64,000 nt of DNA from Priestia aryabhattai B8W22 (GTDB lineage Bacteria > Bacillota > Bacilli > Bacillales > Bacillaceae_H): assembly GCF_000956595.1 (NCBI RefSeq), contig NZ_JYOO01000009.1:62001-126000 (forward strand), written 5' to 3'. Both the position numbers and the translations under genes were made by a program. Below the pieces are notes generated by a model that saw nothing but the letters and a program-made list of their open reading frames with translations, was not told where the DNA came from and ran no database searches. Below are positions 13,992-24,304 of the stretch, piece after piece (position 1 is the stretch's first letter; the number at the start of each line of letters is the position of its first letter).

Positions 13992-15851
13992 TTATCTAAT
14001 TTTATACTCAAGAAGCATACGCAATTCATTCACATACGAACGAGACCCCGTTACAATCAAACGATCATCAAATTCAAGCTCCGTATCGCCGTGAGGTACA
14101 ATGGAATCTTTGCCTCTAAAGATTCGAACAAAAATCACATCTCCTGTAAATGGGAACTTACGAAGCTCCACCCCCTCGTATTTAGGGTTACGCATATTGA
14201 TTTGATAAAGTGCTGTTTCTTGATTCGTTAAGATATTTAAAATATTTGGCGATTCGATTAAAGCTTTTAGCAATGCCGTTGTAGATAACAGCACAGAAAA
14301 AACTTCAATGTTATTTTCTTTCATTTTTTCATCTAATACAGGACTTTCTACGCGGGCAATAACCCGTTCTGTACCATGTTCTTTTGCAAATAGAGCAATG
14401 TCGCTATTTCTCTCTTCTTCCCCTGTTGTCACAACTAATACATCCGCATCTAAAATCCCCATACGTATTAACGTTTCCTTACTATACCCATCGATGTCGA
14501 CGATATTAAAAATGGAATCGGACGTACGGTTTTCAATCTTGTCCTGAGTAGGATGATAAATCGTAACATCATATAAATCAAGATCCATTTCTCGAATAAC
14601 CGGGAGTGTAAATTGATTTGCACCGAGCATATTAACCTTCAGCTTTCTGTCACTGATCTCTGGCTTTGGAAACAGCTTTCTAAAGATAATAGGTGTAATA
14701 ATGCATGTAATAATTGCCACCAAAATCAGCGCACCGGACATTTGTGAATCAATCACACCAATATTTTCGCCAACCGTTGCTGCCGCAATAACGAGTGATA
14801 AAGTCGATGTTAAAAGAAAACCCGATGCCAAAACGGTTTTCATATCATACCATTTTCTTAAGATTAACGCTGGGACTAGCTTGGATATTAATAATGCAAT
14901 GAATAATAAAGGCATTAAAATCAGCACTTTTTTATCACTGAACAATGACCAAACGTCAAGCTTCACTCCTACCATCACAAAAAAGATAGGAATTAAAAAT
15001 CCATAGCCAAACGAATCTAATTTATGGACTAAGTTTTTGTTGGGCGCAAGAAGAGAAACGAGTGATCCCGCTAAAAAAGCGCCTAAAATGTTTTCAACAC
15101 CAATTGACTCCGAGAGGCCCACTAGAATGATAATGAGTGCAAATACGGCGCGCGTGTCGATTTGAATTGTACCTTTAGACATTGTCTCAAGAAACGATCG
15201 ATTTTTAAACTGCTTCCCTATGAAGTATAAAATCACTCCTACTCCAAATAAAATTAAAATCAACCATGTATTGCTATTTCCTGATTTATCATAGACGGAA
15301 GCAAATACGGCTAGTAAAATCATCGTGACTAAGTCCGCAATAACCGCAATCAGTAAAATGGTCTGTCCAATCGGCTTTTTCATAATCTGTGCATCTTTTA
15401 ATGTCGGCACTACTACTCCTAGTGAAATGGTAGAAATAATAAGCGTCATCAAAAAGGCATTATCAATAAAACCGGTCCATACAAAAACATAGGACAAAAA
15501 TAGTGAAACCGCAAAGATAGCTGCAAACACTAGTATAGAAATGGAAAAAGCATTTGGCACCTTTGCTCCTGATGCCTTTTTGTCTTTTGAATTTCCTCCA
15601 GCAAAAGCCGAAAAATCAATTTCTAAACCACTTAAAAACATCAAAAAGATAAAGCCTAGAGTCGAAAGTGTTTCAAGCCACATATCCTGCTCCACAAGGT
15701 CAAAACCACTTTTCCCTATAATTAACCCCATAATAATTTCAGCTACGACTACAGGTATAATGTTGAGTTTAAACCGATGCAACAGTATAGGCGTTAAAAA
15801 GGCCAAACTAATGACGATAACAAGTGATGTAAAGGACGCGTGCTGTTCCAT
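13992..15851 (-). CDS. yjbQ: CPA2-family monovalent cation/proton antiporter with RCK domains, YjbQ
   Basis: 619 residues. Residues 1-385 are a Na+/H+ exchanger membrane domain with about 12 helices, including 'LSGLEIDFSAF' and 'LVGLSESIGVENILGAFLAG'. After that come an RCK_N (TrkA-N) domain from about 400 ('VNMLGANQFTLPVIREMDLDL') and an RCK_C domain at the C-terminus ('GDVIFVRIFRGKDSIVPHGD'). The protein should exchange K+ or Na+ for protons under control of a nucleotide or cyclic dinucleotide bound to the RCK part. It matches B. subtilis YjbQ in length and position. It is monocistronic, with a repeat-derived terminator. Confidence 0.85.
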   Translation of the reverse strand: MEQHASFTSLVIVISLAFLTPILLHRFKLNIIPVVVAEIIMGLIIGKSGFDLVEQDMWLETLSTLGFIFLMFLSGLEIDFSAFAGGNSKDKKASGAKVPNAFSISILVFAAIFAVSLFLSYVFVWTGFIDNAFLMTLIISTISLGVVVPTLKDAQIMKKPIGQTILLIAVIADLVTMILLAVFASVYDKSGNSNTWLILILFGVGVILYFIGKQFKNRSFLETMSKGTIQIDTRAVFALIIILVGLSESIGVENILGAFLAGSLVSLLAPNKNLVHKLDSFGYGFLIPIFFVMVGVKLDVWSLFSDKKVLILMPLLFIALLISKLVPALILRKWYDMKTVLASGFLLTSTLSLVIAAATVGENIGVIDSQMSGALILVAIITCIITPIIFRKLFPKPEISDRKLKVNMLGANQFTLPVIREMDLDLYDVTIYHPTQDKIENRTSDSIFNIVDIDGYSKETLIRMGILDADVLVVTTGEEERNSDIALFAKEHGTERVIARVESPVLDEKMKENNIEVFSVLLSTTALLKALIESPNILNILTNQETALYQINMRNPKYEGVELRKFPFTGDVIFVRIFRGKDSIVPHGDTELEFDDRLIVTGSRSYVNELRMLLEYKIR

Positions 15852-15967
15852 TAGATTCCCCTCCTTTTACCTTCGCTATTTATAAAACGAAGACGTTAGT
15901 ATTCAAAATTAAAGGTTAATCATAAAAGCTTGAAGGTTCTCTGTCAACTATATGAACTGATAATGAA

Positions 15968-15998
15968 AATCCGACATGATTACTCATGCCGAATTCTA
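15968..15998 (-). terminator. Weak hairpin after mgtE
   Basis: TCCGACATGA and TCATGCCGA form an imperfect stem with a 4-base loop, followed on the minus strand by a short T-rich tail (TTTTCATT). Confidence 0.45.
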
Positions 15999-16010
15999 AA
16001 GTTCCTGTCA

Positions 16011-17387
16011 TTATTTTAAGTAACTCATAAATGTTGTCGCTAGGCCGAAGTAAATTAAAATACTGATAAGATCATTAATCGTTGTAATAAATGGTCCTGA
16101 TGCGACTGCAGGGTCAATTTTAAACCTGTGCATGAGAAGCGGGATAAACGCTCCTGCTAGTGTAGCCACGATCAATGTTGAAAATACAGAGACGCCTACC
16201 AAAGCGCCTAAAATGAGATCTCCTTGCCAAATATAAACAATTAATACGACTAAAAGTCCACATGACGCGCCCGTAATCATTCCGGTAGCTGCTTCTCGGA
16301 TTAACAGCTTAAATTTGCTTTCTTCTTCGATTTCTCCCGTCGCCAGTCCGCGAACCGCAACGGCTAATGCCTGTGTTCCTGTATTACCAGCCATACCGCC
16401 AATCAAAGGTATAAATACGGCTAAAATAGCTACTTGATTCAACGTATCTTCAAAACGTCCAATTAAACTCGCTGTCATCATTCCTAAAAACAGCAAAATG
16501 ATCAGCCAAGGCAGCCTTTTTTTGGCCGCTACTAAAGGATTGTGATCAATCGTATCATCTACATCACTAATACCGGCTAATTTAGAATAGTCATCCGATG
16601 CCTCTTCATCAAGAACATCCATCACATCATCAACCGTAATAATCCCGAGAAGATGCTGCTGAAAATCAACAACTGGAAGCGCAAGAAAGTTGTAATCGCG
16701 CATAATACGCGCAACTTCTTCTTGGTCTTCTGCCACTGACACTGATACGACTCGTTCATTCATCACTTCGCTTATCATCGTATCTTCATCTGCTATAATT
16801 AAATCACGAAGAGAAATAACACCTGCTAGATGCTTTTGTTCATCAATAACAAATACATAATAAATCGTTTCCGCTTCTGGAGCTTCCCTGCGTAGAATGT
16901 GCATAGCTGAATGTACGGTTTGATTTTCACGAATGGCCACAAACTCAGTGGTCATAATACTTCCAGCGGTATATTCCTCGTAATGAAGCAACTCTTTAAT
17001 TTCATCGGCTGCTTCTTCATCCATAATCGTTAAATAGCTCGCCACTTGTTCTTTATCCAATTCATTTAATACGTCAACGGCATCATCCGCCGACATTTCC
17101 GACAGCATGTCTGCTGCAAAATTCGGATGCATTTCTGAGAGAATTTCTTGATAATCTTCTTCTCGTATTTCTACATTTTCAAAGATATCCGCCATTTCTT
17201 CCGGAGATAACATCTCGTACAGCGCAAATCTAGAAGGCTCATCTAATTCTTCAAAAAATTGAGCTTGGTCATACGTATGCATATGTAAAAATTCTTCACG
17301 AAATGCATCGATTTCATTTTTTTCTAAAAGTGATAATAAATGTTCGGCGAACCATGCCTTTTCTTCTTTTTCAATTGAATCTGTCAT
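16011..17387 (-). CDS. mgtE: Magnesium transporter MgtE
   Basis: 458 residues in the standard MgtE order: an N-terminal helical Mg2+-sensing domain (about 1-130, many Glu/Asp), two CBS domains (about 130-260, 'AGSIMTTEFVAIRENQTV' and 'SEVMNERVVSVSVAEDQEE') and five membrane helices from about 275. The pore motif is 'IPLIGGMAGNTGTQALAVAVRGLA'-like and the last helices carry 'IDPAVASGPFITTINDL'. It imports Mg2+ down the membrane potential. The ATG codon ending at 17387 follows GGAGG by eight bases. Nothing resembling an M-box riboswitch is visible in the short upstream region. Confidence 0.9.
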   Translation of the reverse strand: MTDSIEKEEKAWFAEHLLSLLEKNEIDAFREEFLHMHTYDQAQFFEELDEPSRFALYEMLSPEEMADIFENVEIREEDYQEILSEMHPNFAADMLSEMSADDAVDVLNELDKEQVASYLTIMDEEAADEIKELLHYEEYTAGSIMTTEFVAIRENQTVHSAMHILRREAPEAETIYYVFVIDEQKHLAGVISLRDLIIADEDTMISEVMNERVVSVSVAEDQEEVARIMRDYNFLALPVVDFQQHLLGIITVDDVMDVLDEEASDDYSKLAGISDVDDTIDHNPLVAAKKRLPWLIILLFLGMMTASLIGRFEDTLNQVAILAVFIPLIGGMAGNTGTQALAVAVRGLATGEIEEESKFKLLIREAATGMITGASCGLLVVLIVYIWQGDLILGALVGVSVFSTLIVATLAGAFIPLLMHRFKIDPAVASGPFITTINDLISILIYFGLATTFMSYLK

Positions 17388-17564
17388 GTCTTCAACCTCC
17401 CTGTCGCACAAAACTCATTTAACTTTATGATGAATTTTGTTTTTTTTCAACTCACAGCTCTTTACTCTTTTCCCAATAATATATAAGTTCTACACATAGT
17501 TTGCTCCATATAAGGGTAATTTTATATCGTCAAAGGAAAAACCTCTTAAGGATGTGGATAAAAG

Positions 17565-18305
17565 ATGAAAGTAGATATAATAGGCGATATCCATGGGTGC
17601 TATGATGAATTAAAAGCGTTAACAGAAAAACTTGGGTATGAGTGGCAAGACGGGATTCCTGTCCACTCTGACGGACGGCGCCTTGGATTTGTAGGTGATT
17701 TAACAGACCGGGGACCTCATTCACTAAAAGTGATTGAGCTCGTATGGTCACTTGTAATAAAGCATCAGCAAGCTTACTACTGTCCAGGCAATCACTGCAA
17801 TAAGCTATATCGCTTCTTTTGCGGTAACAAAGTGCAGATTACTCATGGGTTAGAAACGACCGTTGCTGAGTACGAAGCTTTGCCTTCAAGAGAACAGAAA
17901 TTCATTAAAAAAAAGTTCATTGAGCTTTATGAACAATCACCTCTATATGTGCAGCTTGATCAAAATCAATTAATTATTGCTCACGCCGGCCTTAAAGCTG
18001 AATACATCGGCAGAACGGATAAAAAAGTAAAAACCTTTGTGCTATACGGAGACATTACGGGTGAAAAACATCTAAACGGCATGCCTGTCCGACGGGATTG
18101 GGCCAAACATTATAACGGAAAACCTTTTATCGTGTATGGGCATACACCCGTAGTAAAAGCCAGAAAAATTCATAATACCATCAATATTGATACAGGCGCA
18201 GTTTTTGGAGGGGCTTTAACAGCGTTTCAGTATCCTGAAGGGAATATTATATCGGTGCCTTCATCTATGCCCTATGTAGAGGGAAAATTTAACGACTTCG
18301 TGTAA
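17565..18305 (+). CDS. prpE: Bis(5'-nucleosyl)-tetraphosphatase / metallophosphatase PrpE
   Basis: 246 residues of the PPP phosphoesterase superfamily with all metal motifs: GDIHG (residues 7-11), GDLTDRG near 44, GNH near 78, AHAG near 141 and YGHTP near 191. PrpE of B. subtilis cleaves diadenosine tetraphosphate asymmetrically and has phosphatase activity; it affects spore germination. Position beside yjbO and nadF matches B. subtilis, where it is yjbP. No strong Shine-Dalgarno is visible; AAGGATG about ten bases upstream is the best candidate. Confidence 0.85.
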   Translation: MKVDIIGDIHGCYDELKALTEKLGYEWQDGIPVHSDGRRLGFVGDLTDRGPHSLKVIELVWSLVIKHQQAYYCPGNHCNKLYRFFCGNKVQITHGLETTVAEYEALPSREQKFIKKKFIELYEQSPLYVQLDQNQLIIAHAGLKAEYIGRTDKKVKTFVLYGDITGEKHLNGMPVRRDWAKHYNGKPFIVYGHTPVVKARKIHNTINIDTGAVFGGALTAFQYPEGNIISVPSSMPYVEGKFNDFV

Positions 18306-18307
18306 AA

Positions 18308-18340
18308 AGAAAGTCGCTTTTCATTTAAAAAGCGACTTTT
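18308..18340. terminator. Bidirectional terminator prpE/yjbO
   Basis: AAAGTCGCTTTT and its partner AAAAGCGACTTT around a short loop, between the ends of two convergent genes. Confidence 0.8.
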
Positions 18341-19232
18341 ATCTTACGATTTGAAGTTTCTGCATATCTGGCGGCAAAGGTGCTGTAAAAGACAAAGTTT
18401 CTTGTAAAAAAGGATGAAAAAAAGTGAGCTCATAGCTGTGGAGAGCTTGACGAGAAATAAGATGATTCGTTCCGCCATATAGGGTATCTCCAAGCAGTGG
18501 ATATCCTTTATAAGCCATATGAACACGAATTTGGTGAGTTCTCCCCGTCTCAAGCGAAAGAGCAACTTCTGTAAAAGAAGAATACGGACGAAGCGCCGCA
18601 TAGTGTGTAATAGCAAACTGCCCATCTTCTCTTACTTCCCGTTCGATAATACTTGACTCTTTTCGGCCAATCGGTGCCTCTATCGTTTCCTTGCCAACAA
18701 GCTTACCATGAACAAAAGCCCGATACACGCGTTTAATTTCATGTTCTTTTTGTGCTTTAGAGAATAAGTAATGAACGTGCCTATGCTTAGCGACAATAAG
18801 CAGCCCAGATGTGTCTCGGTCTAACCTATTCACAAGATGAACAGTCGAGTTAATGTTATTTTGCTCATAATAATAGAGCACAGCATTACTTAGCGACCAC
18901 GTTAGATGTTCTCGAGAAGGTATACTTGGCATGTTTGGCTGCTTATTCAAAACTAATATATACTCATCTTCGTATACAATATCTAAAGGTATAGCTTTAG
19001 GGAGAAGACTTTCACTTGTTTTTTCTGGTGGAAACGCCACCTTGATTTCGTCACCTTTTTGCAGAATATATCGCACCGTTGCATGCTTTCCATTTACTTC
19101 AATTGCTCCTCCTCTGAACTTAATGTCCGTCAGCGAAGCTTTGGAAATATCATGTTCTTTTAAAAATTCACGAACCGCTACACCCTCGAAAGAATGATCT
19201 ACGGTCCAACTCAACGTAAAAACTTGTTTCAT
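18339..19232 (-). CDS. yjbO: RluA/RluD-family pseudouridine synthase YjbO
   Basis: 297 residues. An S4-like N-terminal region (residues 15-70) is followed by the catalytic domain with 'LVNRLDRDTSGLL', whose Asp138 is the nucleophile, and the C-terminal 'LETGRTHQIRVHMAYKGYPLLGDTLYG' signature. It isomerises uridine to pseudouridine in RNA; the target site of YjbO is not known. The gene lies 14 bases after nadF and belongs to the apparent operon yjbL-sasB-nadF-yjbO. Confidence 0.88.
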   Translation of the reverse strand: MKQVFTLSWTVDHSFEGVAVREFLKEHDISKASLTDIKFRGGAIEVNGKHATVRYILQKGDEIKVAFPPEKTSESLLPKAIPLDIVYEDEYILVLNKQPNMPSIPSREHLTWSLSNAVLYYYEQNNINSTVHLVNRLDRDTSGLLIVAKHRHVHYLFSKAQKEHEIKRVYRAFVHGKLVGKETIEAPIGRKESSIIEREVREDGQFAITHYAALRPYSSFTEVALSLETGRTHQIRVHMAYKGYPLLGDTLYGGTNHLISRQALHSYELTFFHPFLQETLSFTAPLPPDMQKLQIVR

Positions 19233-19246
19233 TCTCTTCCCTGCCT

Positions 19247-20053
19247 TTAATCATCACATACAAAAGAGTCTCTGACACGCTGCCAGAAAGGAAACGCGCG
19301 AAAGCGAGCAAATCGAATTTTTTCGCTTGCTACCCGAAATTGAATCGACTTTACATCTTTATGTAAAAGAGTTAAATGATCAATGGTAATTTGAAAGTCT
19401 GCGTCGTTAACAGGCTTTAACAGCGCTGTATGATGTCCAGGAAGAACCAATGGAGAACCTATCGTACGGAACACTCGATTGTTAATAGAAGCCATTTCAG
19501 CAATTTGAATAGCTTGAAGCGAAGGATGTAAAATCGCGCCTCCAAGGGATTTGTTATAAGCTGTACTTCCCGAGGGAGTGGATACGCAAAGGCCGTCTCC
19601 TCGGAATGTCTCAAATCGCTGCCCTTTAATTTCCACATCCATTACTAAAGAACCTTCTACACTTTTCACCGTACATTCATTCAGAGCTAAGTATCGAGCT
19701 TCGCGTCCACCGTTTGTATAGCGAATAATCACTTCGAGCAGTGGATACTCTACAGTCTGATAGGGTGTCTTTGCAATAGCAATGACCAGCTTCTCAATCT
19801 CATCAGGTGTCCAATCTGCGTAAAAGCCTAAATGGCCGGTATGAACCCCAATAAAAGCCGTCTTGTCAAGTCGGTTTCGATAGCGGTGAAACGCGTAGAG
19901 AAGCGTTCCATCTCCCCCTACTGACACTACAATATCAGGCTGGTTTTCATCATATTCTAAATGAAAATCTAATAAATACGTTTTCATTTTTTGCATAAGC
20001 GTATTTGATATTTGGTTGCCTTTTGATGTAATAGCAAATTTTATTTTCTCCAC
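19247..20053 (-). CDS. nadF: NAD kinase NadF (YjbN type)
   Basis: 268 residues. The GGDGT motif is at residues 46-50, 'ALNECTV' with the conserved NE pair is near 123, and '[20 protein letters not shown]' near 150 binds NAD. The enzyme phosphorylates NAD to NADP. It sits between the (p)ppGpp synthetase gene and yjbO, as in B. subtilis. The start ATG follows GGTGGAGAA, and the gap to sasB is about 50 bases. Bacillus usually has a second NAD kinase elsewhere. Confidence 0.9.
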   Translation of the reverse strand: MEKIKFAITSKGNQISNTLMQKMKTYLLDFHLEYDENQPDIVVSVGGDGTLLYAFHRYRNRLDKTAFIGVHTGHLGFYADWTPDEIEKLVIAIAKTPYQTVEYPLLEVIIRYTNGGREARYLALNECTVKSVEGSLVMDVEIKGQRFETFRGDGLCVSTPSGSTAYNKSLGGAILHPSLQAIQIAEMASINNRVFRTIGSPLVLPGHHTALLKPVNDADFQITIDHLTLLHKDVKSIQFRVASEKIRFARFRAFPFWQRVRDSFVCDD

Positions 20054-20105
20054 CTAATTCTCTCCCCCTATCCATCCAAAGTACAAAGCTGTTGCTGAGT
20101 CATAC

Positions 20106-20741
20106 CTAAGATTCTTCCGCCGATTCTTTTTTTCGTGAGAAAATAGCCTGGGCTTCTTGAATCTCACCTCGTATTTGAGACATTTCTTCATCGAGCTGAG
20201 TAGCCGCTTCAGAAGCACGCTGAAGTCGCTTTTTGATATTCTCAGGAAATTTCCCGCTGTACTTATAATTTAAAGAATGCTCAATTGTAGCCCAAAAATT
20301 CATAGCCAGTGTACGAATTTGAATTTCCACTAAAATTTTCTTTTCACCTTTAATTGTCTGAACAGGATAACATACGACCACATGATATGAACGATAGCCG
20401 CTTTCTTTTTTATGAAGAATATAATCTCTTTCTTCAATCAATTCAAAGTCTGTGCGCTGACGAAGGAGCTCTACGACCGCTTTAATATCGTCCGTAAATT
20501 GACACATCATACGGAGTCCCGCAATGTCCTGCATCTCTTCCTCTAAGCGATCCAGAGAAATTCCTTTTCGAGTCGCTTTATCCAAAATACTGGCGATAGG
20601 CTTTACTCGTCCCGTCACGAATTCAATAGGTGAATGCGTAGACTTCATATCATACTGTGAACGAATTCCTTTTAATTTCACCTTAAGTTCTTCAACGGCT
20701 TGTTTATACGGTGCTAAAAATAAATCCCAATGTCTGATCAT
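20106..20741 (-). CDS. sasB: Small alarmone synthetase (GTP pyrophosphokinase) SasB/YjbM
   Basis: 211 residues, the same length as B. subtilis YjbM (SasB, RelQ). A single RelA/SpoT synthetase domain is visible: 'SIEFVTGRVKPIASILDKA'-like N-terminal contacts, 'DIAGLRMMCQF' (metal-binding Asp), 'SGYRSYHVVV' and 'VEIQIRTLAMNFWATIEHSLNYKYSG'. There is no hydrolase, TGS or ACT domain. It makes (p)ppGpp from ATP and GTP or GDP. I start at ATG (codon ending at 20741); the GTG nine bases upstream abuts the G-rich ribosome-binding site. Cotranscribed with yjbL, nadF and yjbO. Confidence 0.9.
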   Translation of the reverse strand: MIRHWDLFLAPYKQAVEELKVKLKGIRSQYDMKSTHSPIEFVTGRVKPIASILDKATRKGISLDRLEEEMQDIAGLRMMCQFTDDIKAVVELLRQRTDFELIEERDYILHKKESGYRSYHVVVCYPVQTIKGEKKILVEIQIRTLAMNFWATIEHSLNYKYSGKFPENIKKRLQRASEAATQLDEEMSQIRGEIQEAQAIFSRKKESAEES

Positions 20742-20768
20742 TAATAACACCCCCCTTTTTTCTCTCTG

Positions 20769-21155
20769 TTACTTATTTTCTTTATCTAAAAAAACTTCCT
20801 CTACTCTTGCTACCATCTCGTCTCCATAATTCACATTTCCTTCGATGTTACTGATGAGATAAGATAGCTCTTCTTTAACGGCTGATAGCTCAATTACTTC
20901 CTTATTAATTTCTAAAAATACTTTCATATCTTTATGTAAGACGTGCTTTAAATTTGCCCAAATATTATCACTAAGGCCAACATACATAAATTGATCATTA
21001 ATATCTACAACATATACAAATGACATGTTATCTGAGTCAACAAGCATTTGTTTTGTATCTTCCAATTGTTCAATTTCCGTCTCAATAGGGTCTGCTTTTA
21101 AATGTAATTCATTTGATTTCATCACACAGGTAGTGATGTCAATTCGATTGTGCAT
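20769..21155 (-). CDS. yjbL: YjbL-like protein, unknown function
   Basis: 128 residues, mixed alpha/beta, no membrane segment or signal. Features include an acidic middle (residues 22-45), 'SFVYVVDINDQFMYVGLSDNIW' and a C-terminal helix ending VFLDKENK. Gene order (directly upstream of sasB, 27-base gap) and size match yjbL of B. subtilis; the assignment rests mostly on that position. AAGGAG precedes the ATG. The function is unknown. Being first in an alarmone/NADP operon, it might be involved in stress metabolism (inference). Confidence 0.65.
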   Translation of the reverse strand: MHNRIDITTCVMKSNELHLKADPIETEIEQLEDTKQMLVDSDNMSFVYVVDINDQFMYVGLSDNIWANLKHVLHKDMKVFLEINKEVIELSAVKEELSYLISNIEGNVNYGDEMVARVEEVFLDKENK

Positions 21156-21371
21156 AAATAAACTCCTTCCAACTATACAATTCGTTACTATTTTAACACA
21201 TTACAGGAACGTTTAATAAAGGTAAAACCTAAACAATCCGTATTTCTTCATTTTCCAAGTTCCCCATATGGATATTCCTGTTAGGAAATGTAGTTTTACT
21301 GTCTCAAAAAGTGTGATAAATTAAGATGGAAAGTGCCTTACCAAAAGACCTAAATTAAAAGGATGATTTCA

Positions 21372-21962
21372 TTGAAACAAGAAATTGAAATTGAATTTAA
21401 AAATATAGTAACGAAAGAAGAGTTTGATCGTCTCCGCTCACACTTTCAATTAACTGAAGATCAGTTTATTTCTCAAGAAAACCACTATTTTGATACACCT
21501 GCTTTCTCATTGAAAGACTGCGGGGCTGCCCTGCGAATTCGAAGCAAAAAAGATAAATCCGTTCTCACCCTCAAACAGCCTCATCAAGAGGGTCTTTTAG
21601 AAACACATGAAGCATTAACAAATGAACAAGCTAAAGAATTGCTAGATGGCAGCGCCAAGATTCCTTCAACGATTCAACAGCTTATTACTGATTTACAAGT
21701 CGATAGCCATGCGCTAACTTATTTTGGCACTTTGCGTACAAGTCGAGCAGAAATTCCATATAAAAATGGGTTACTTGTACTCGATCATAGCTTTTATCTA
21801 GGTGCTGAGGACTATGAACTTGAATACGAAGTAACGGATGCCAATGAAGGGGCAAAACATTTTGAACAATTGCTTACGGAGCTTGATATTAAAAAGAAAC
21901 CAACGGAAAACAAAATTCGACGGTTTTACAAGCGAAAGTATACGTTAATGGATGGAGAATAA
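21372..21962 (+). CDS. yjbK: CYTH-domain protein YjbK
   Basis: 196 residues of the CYTH (adenylyl cyclase/thiamine triphosphatase) fold. The N-terminal EIEIEFK signature binds triphosphate, and charged strands follow throughout: '[18 protein letters not shown]' and '[23 protein letters not shown]', ending '[15 protein letters not shown]'. Members hydrolyse inorganic triphosphate or related compounds. I choose TTG at 21372, nine bases after AAAGG, so the protein starts MKQEIEIEF as in the homolog. The downstream transglycosylase gene starts five bases after its stop codon, so they form a pair. Confidence 0.85.
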   Translation: MKQEIEIEFKNIVTKEEFDRLRSHFQLTEDQFISQENHYFDTPAFSLKDCGAALRIRSKKDKSVLTLKQPHQEGLLETHEALTNEQAKELLDGSAKIPSTIQQLITDLQVDSHALTYFGTLRTSRAEIPYKNGLLVLDHSFYLGAEDYELEYEVTDANEGAKHFEQLLTELDIKKKPTENKIRRFYKRKYTLMDGE

Positions 21963-21966
21963 ATTC

Positions 21967-22656
21967 ATGAGTATGAATATTAACCATTACATGTCTTCTG
22001 TTCAATTTCCTGGAACTCAGCCATTTTCAGTTAACAACCAGCTGCCAACAGCTAACGTGATGCTTGGTACAACTTTACTCTCTGTATTTGCTCAGCTTTT
22101 TCAAGACTACGTCAATCAAGAGCCTCAAATGAGTACCAATCTTTACTTGCAGGCAGCGCAGATGTTTCCAGCTACGGCGGTTCAAACGCAGTTCCAGCCA
22201 TCTGTTTCTTCCTCAGATAAGGCAGCCGCCCCGACTGCTGCCTTACCTGCACAAAAAAACGAAACGGTAAAGGCCAGTTCTCAGGATATCCAAACGATAA
22301 TTACAGAAGCAGCAGCACGCTACCAGCTGGACCCTAAACTTATTCGTTCTGTTATTAAACAAGAGTCAAATTTTAATCCATCTGCCAAAAGTTCTGTCGG
22401 AGCAGCTGGGCTTATGCAGCTAATGCCAGCAACCGCTAAAGCTCTTGGTGTAGAAGATCCGTACGACTCCAAGCAAAATGTATTTGGAGGAGCCAAATAT
22501 CTTCGACAAATGTTAGATAAATACGACGGAAACGTGAAATTAGCGTTGGCGGCCTATAATGCTGGACCAGGTAATGTCGATAAATACGGCGGAGTACCTC
22601 CTTTTCAAGAAACGCAAAAATATGTAAACAAAATTATGTCTTCTTATCTTGTGTAA
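21967..22656 (+). CDS. yjbJ: Lytic transglycosylase (SLT domain), YjbJ
   Basis: 229 residues. A variable N-terminal half (about 110 residues, low complexity with Ser/Ala/Pro around 78-100) is followed by an SLT transglycosylase domain. Glu133 in '[14 protein letters not shown]' is the catalytic acid, with the typical '[18 protein letters not shown]', '[13 protein letters not shown]' and '[12 protein letters not shown]' motifs. It cleaves the glycan strands of peptidoglycan. No cleavable signal peptide is visible, so how it reaches the wall is unclear. ATG 21967 uses the GGAG inside the yjbK end. Confidence 0.85.
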   Translation: MSMNINHYMSSVQFPGTQPFSVNNQLPTANVMLGTTLLSVFAQLFQDYVNQEPQMSTNLYLQAAQMFPATAVQTQFQPSVSSSDKAAAPTAALPAQKNETVKASSQDIQTIITEAAARYQLDPKLIRSVIKQESNFNPSAKSSVGAAGLMQLMPATAKALGVEDPYDSKQNVFGGAKYLRQMLDKYDGNVKLALAAYNAGPGNVDKYGGVPPFQETQKYVNKIMSSYLV

Positions 22657-22942
22657 AAGAGTCCAATCATTCGCCACTCGAACGTGGAATGGCTGTAGTT
22701 TGTCGAGGTTACACTATATAAATAGAAGGAAACGTTTGTGAAAGGATTCCTTTGTTTCTCATAATTAGTGATTCGCCACAGCATCATAGACTTTTCTTAT
22801 GTAAAATTCCACTTTATCTCTTTTCCAGTAGAAGAAGTAAGCGGATAGTTTGAGTTAACGAAATGACACTGCTAAAATTAAGGAAAGTAAAAAACACCAA
22901 AGAGTTAAGACGTATATTTCTTATAACAAAGGAGTTATCAAC
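22657..22942. other. Gene-free region upstream of yjbI, 286 bp
   Basis: It should carry the promoter of yjbI-spxH and the end signal of yjbK-yjbJ. A small CCAC/GTGG hairpin with CATT/AATG extensions lies at about 22668-22692. I could not identify a convincing promoter. Confidence 0.4.
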
Positions 22943-23353
22943 ATGAGAGAAAAAATCCACTCCCCTTACGAATTATTAGGCGGTGAACATACGATTTCAA
23001 AACTTGTTGATGCTTTTTATACACGCGTTGGACAACATCCTGAGCTCGCGCCAATTTTTCCTGATGATTTAACAGAAACAGCAAGAAAGCAAAAGCAATT
23101 TCTGACACAATATTTAGGAGGGCCTTCGTTATACACTGAAGAGCATGGTCACCCTATGCTGAGAGCTAGACATCTTCCTTTTGAAATTACACCGTCAAGA
23201 GCCAAAGCCTGGCTGACGTGTATGCATGAAGCAATGGACGAAATTAATTTAGAAGGCCCTGAGAGAGATGAACTTTATCATCGTCTTATTTTAACTGCCC
23301 AACACATGATTAATTCACCAGAACAGACAGATGAGAAAGGATTTTCACATTGA
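22943..23353 (+). CDS. yjbI: Truncated haemoglobin (group II), YjbI
   Basis: 136 residues of the 2-on-2 globin fold. '[22 protein letters not shown]' includes the B-helix tyrosine (Tyr26), His77 in '[11 protein letters not shown]' is the likely proximal haem ligand, and Trp90 in '[12 protein letters not shown]' is the group II G8 tryptophan. In B. subtilis YjbI forms a bicistronic unit with yjbH, is linked to oxidative and nitrosative stress, and takes part in biofilm protein cross-linking. The stop codon overlaps the spxH start by four bases. AAAGGAG precedes the ATG. Confidence 0.88.
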   Translation: MREKIHSPYELLGGEHTISKLVDAFYTRVGQHPELAPIFPDDLTETARKQKQFLTQYLGGPSLYTEEHGHPMLRARHLPFEITPSRAKAWLTCMHEAMDEINLEGPERDELYHRLILTAQHMINSPEQTDEKGFSH

Positions 23354-24231
23354 GTAATCTAAACAGCCAATACCCATCCTTGCATCAGCTTTGTCAAGGT
23401 TCAAATAAAAAACCGCTTGAAATCTATGTATTTGTTGACCCTCTTTGTCCAGAGTGCTGGGCACTCGAGCCTATTCTAAAGAAGTTACAAATAGAATATG
23501 GTCAGCTGTTATCCCTCAAGCATGTGCTTGGCGGAAACTTGCAGCAATTAAATATTGGAGCACAGCAGAGATTTGAACATATTGCAAAATCGTGGGAGAA
23601 AACTGGAAGCCGCTCCGGCATGTCATGTGACGGCAACCTGTGGCTTGAAAACCCAATCGATACTCCTTACGCTGCATCAATTGCAATTAAAGCGGCCGGA
23701 CTGCAAGGAAAGAAACAGGGCATTCGCTTTTTGAGAAGACTTCAAGAAGTAGTATTTTTAGAAAAACAAAATGTTACAGAAGAATCTGTCTTAATACAAT
23801 GTGCAAAACATGTGGGGCTAGATGTTAATGAATTTGTAAAAGATTTGCATTCAGATTACGCTGCGAAGGCTTTTCAATGTGATTTAAAAATCACGTCGGA
23901 AATGGATGTCGATGAGATTCCAACTCTTGTGTTCTTTAACGAAAAAGTTGAAGAAGAAGGCATTAAGATATCAGGATACTATTCGTACGAAACATATGTA
24001 CACATCATTAAAGAGATGTTAGAAATTGACCCAGATCCAGCTTGTCTTCCGCCTCTTCGTTCATTTTTAAGCTATTTTCAATTTGTTGCTTCAAAAGAAG
24101 TGGCAGTTGTGTATGGTTTATCATTAGAAGAGGCTGAAAAAGAATTGAAAAAACTTCAGCTTCAGCAAGTTGTTGAGAGAGTTCCTGTCAAATACGGAAC
24201 CTTTTGGCGAAGTACTGAAAAGAGCTGTTAA
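23350..24231 (+). CDS. spxH: ClpXP adaptor protein SpxH (YjbH)
   Basis: 293 residues. The N-terminal thioredoxin/DsbA-like region has a CPEC motif (Cys33, Cys36) in '[12 protein letters not shown]', and a helical domain follows. The C-terminal segment ends '[16 protein letters not shown]'. SpxH binds the regulator Spx and hands it to ClpXP for degradation; disulfide stress inactivates or aggregates it. The target spx is encoded in the same window (34018-34416). Start TTG 23350 overlaps the yjbI stop and has AAAGGA eight bases upstream, so the two are translationally coupled. Confidence 0.88.
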   Translation: MSNLNSQYPSLHQLCQGSNKKPLEIYVFVDPLCPECWALEPILKKLQIEYGQLLSLKHVLGGNLQQLNIGAQQRFEHIAKSWEKTGSRSGMSCDGNLWLENPIDTPYAASIAIKAAGLQGKKQGIRFLRRLQEVVFLEKQNVTEESVLIQCAKHVGLDVNEFVKDLHSDYAAKAFQCDLKITSEMDVDEIPTLVFFNEKVEEEGIKISGYYSYETYVHIIKEMLEIDPDPACLPPLRSFLSYFQFVASKEVAVVYGLSLEEAEKELKKLQLQQVVERVPVKYGTFWRSTEKSC

Positions 24232-24270
24232 TTATTAAATGTTGATGCTTATCCTAAGCATCGACTAAAC

Positions 24271-24304
24271 AAAAAAGACTTGGCTTTCGCCAAGTCTTTT
24301 CGTT
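24271..24304 (+). terminator. Terminator of yjbI-spxH
   Basis: AAAAGACTTGGC pairs with GCCAAGTCTTTT across a 4-base loop. A smaller hairpin (GATGCTTA/TAAGCATC, 24243-24261) precedes it. Confidence 0.85.

Noticed and set aside
17388-17564. Possible M-box magnesium riboswitch upstream of mgtE
   Set aside because: The divergent gap is only about 180 bases and none of the conserved M-box segments could be found on the minus strand.
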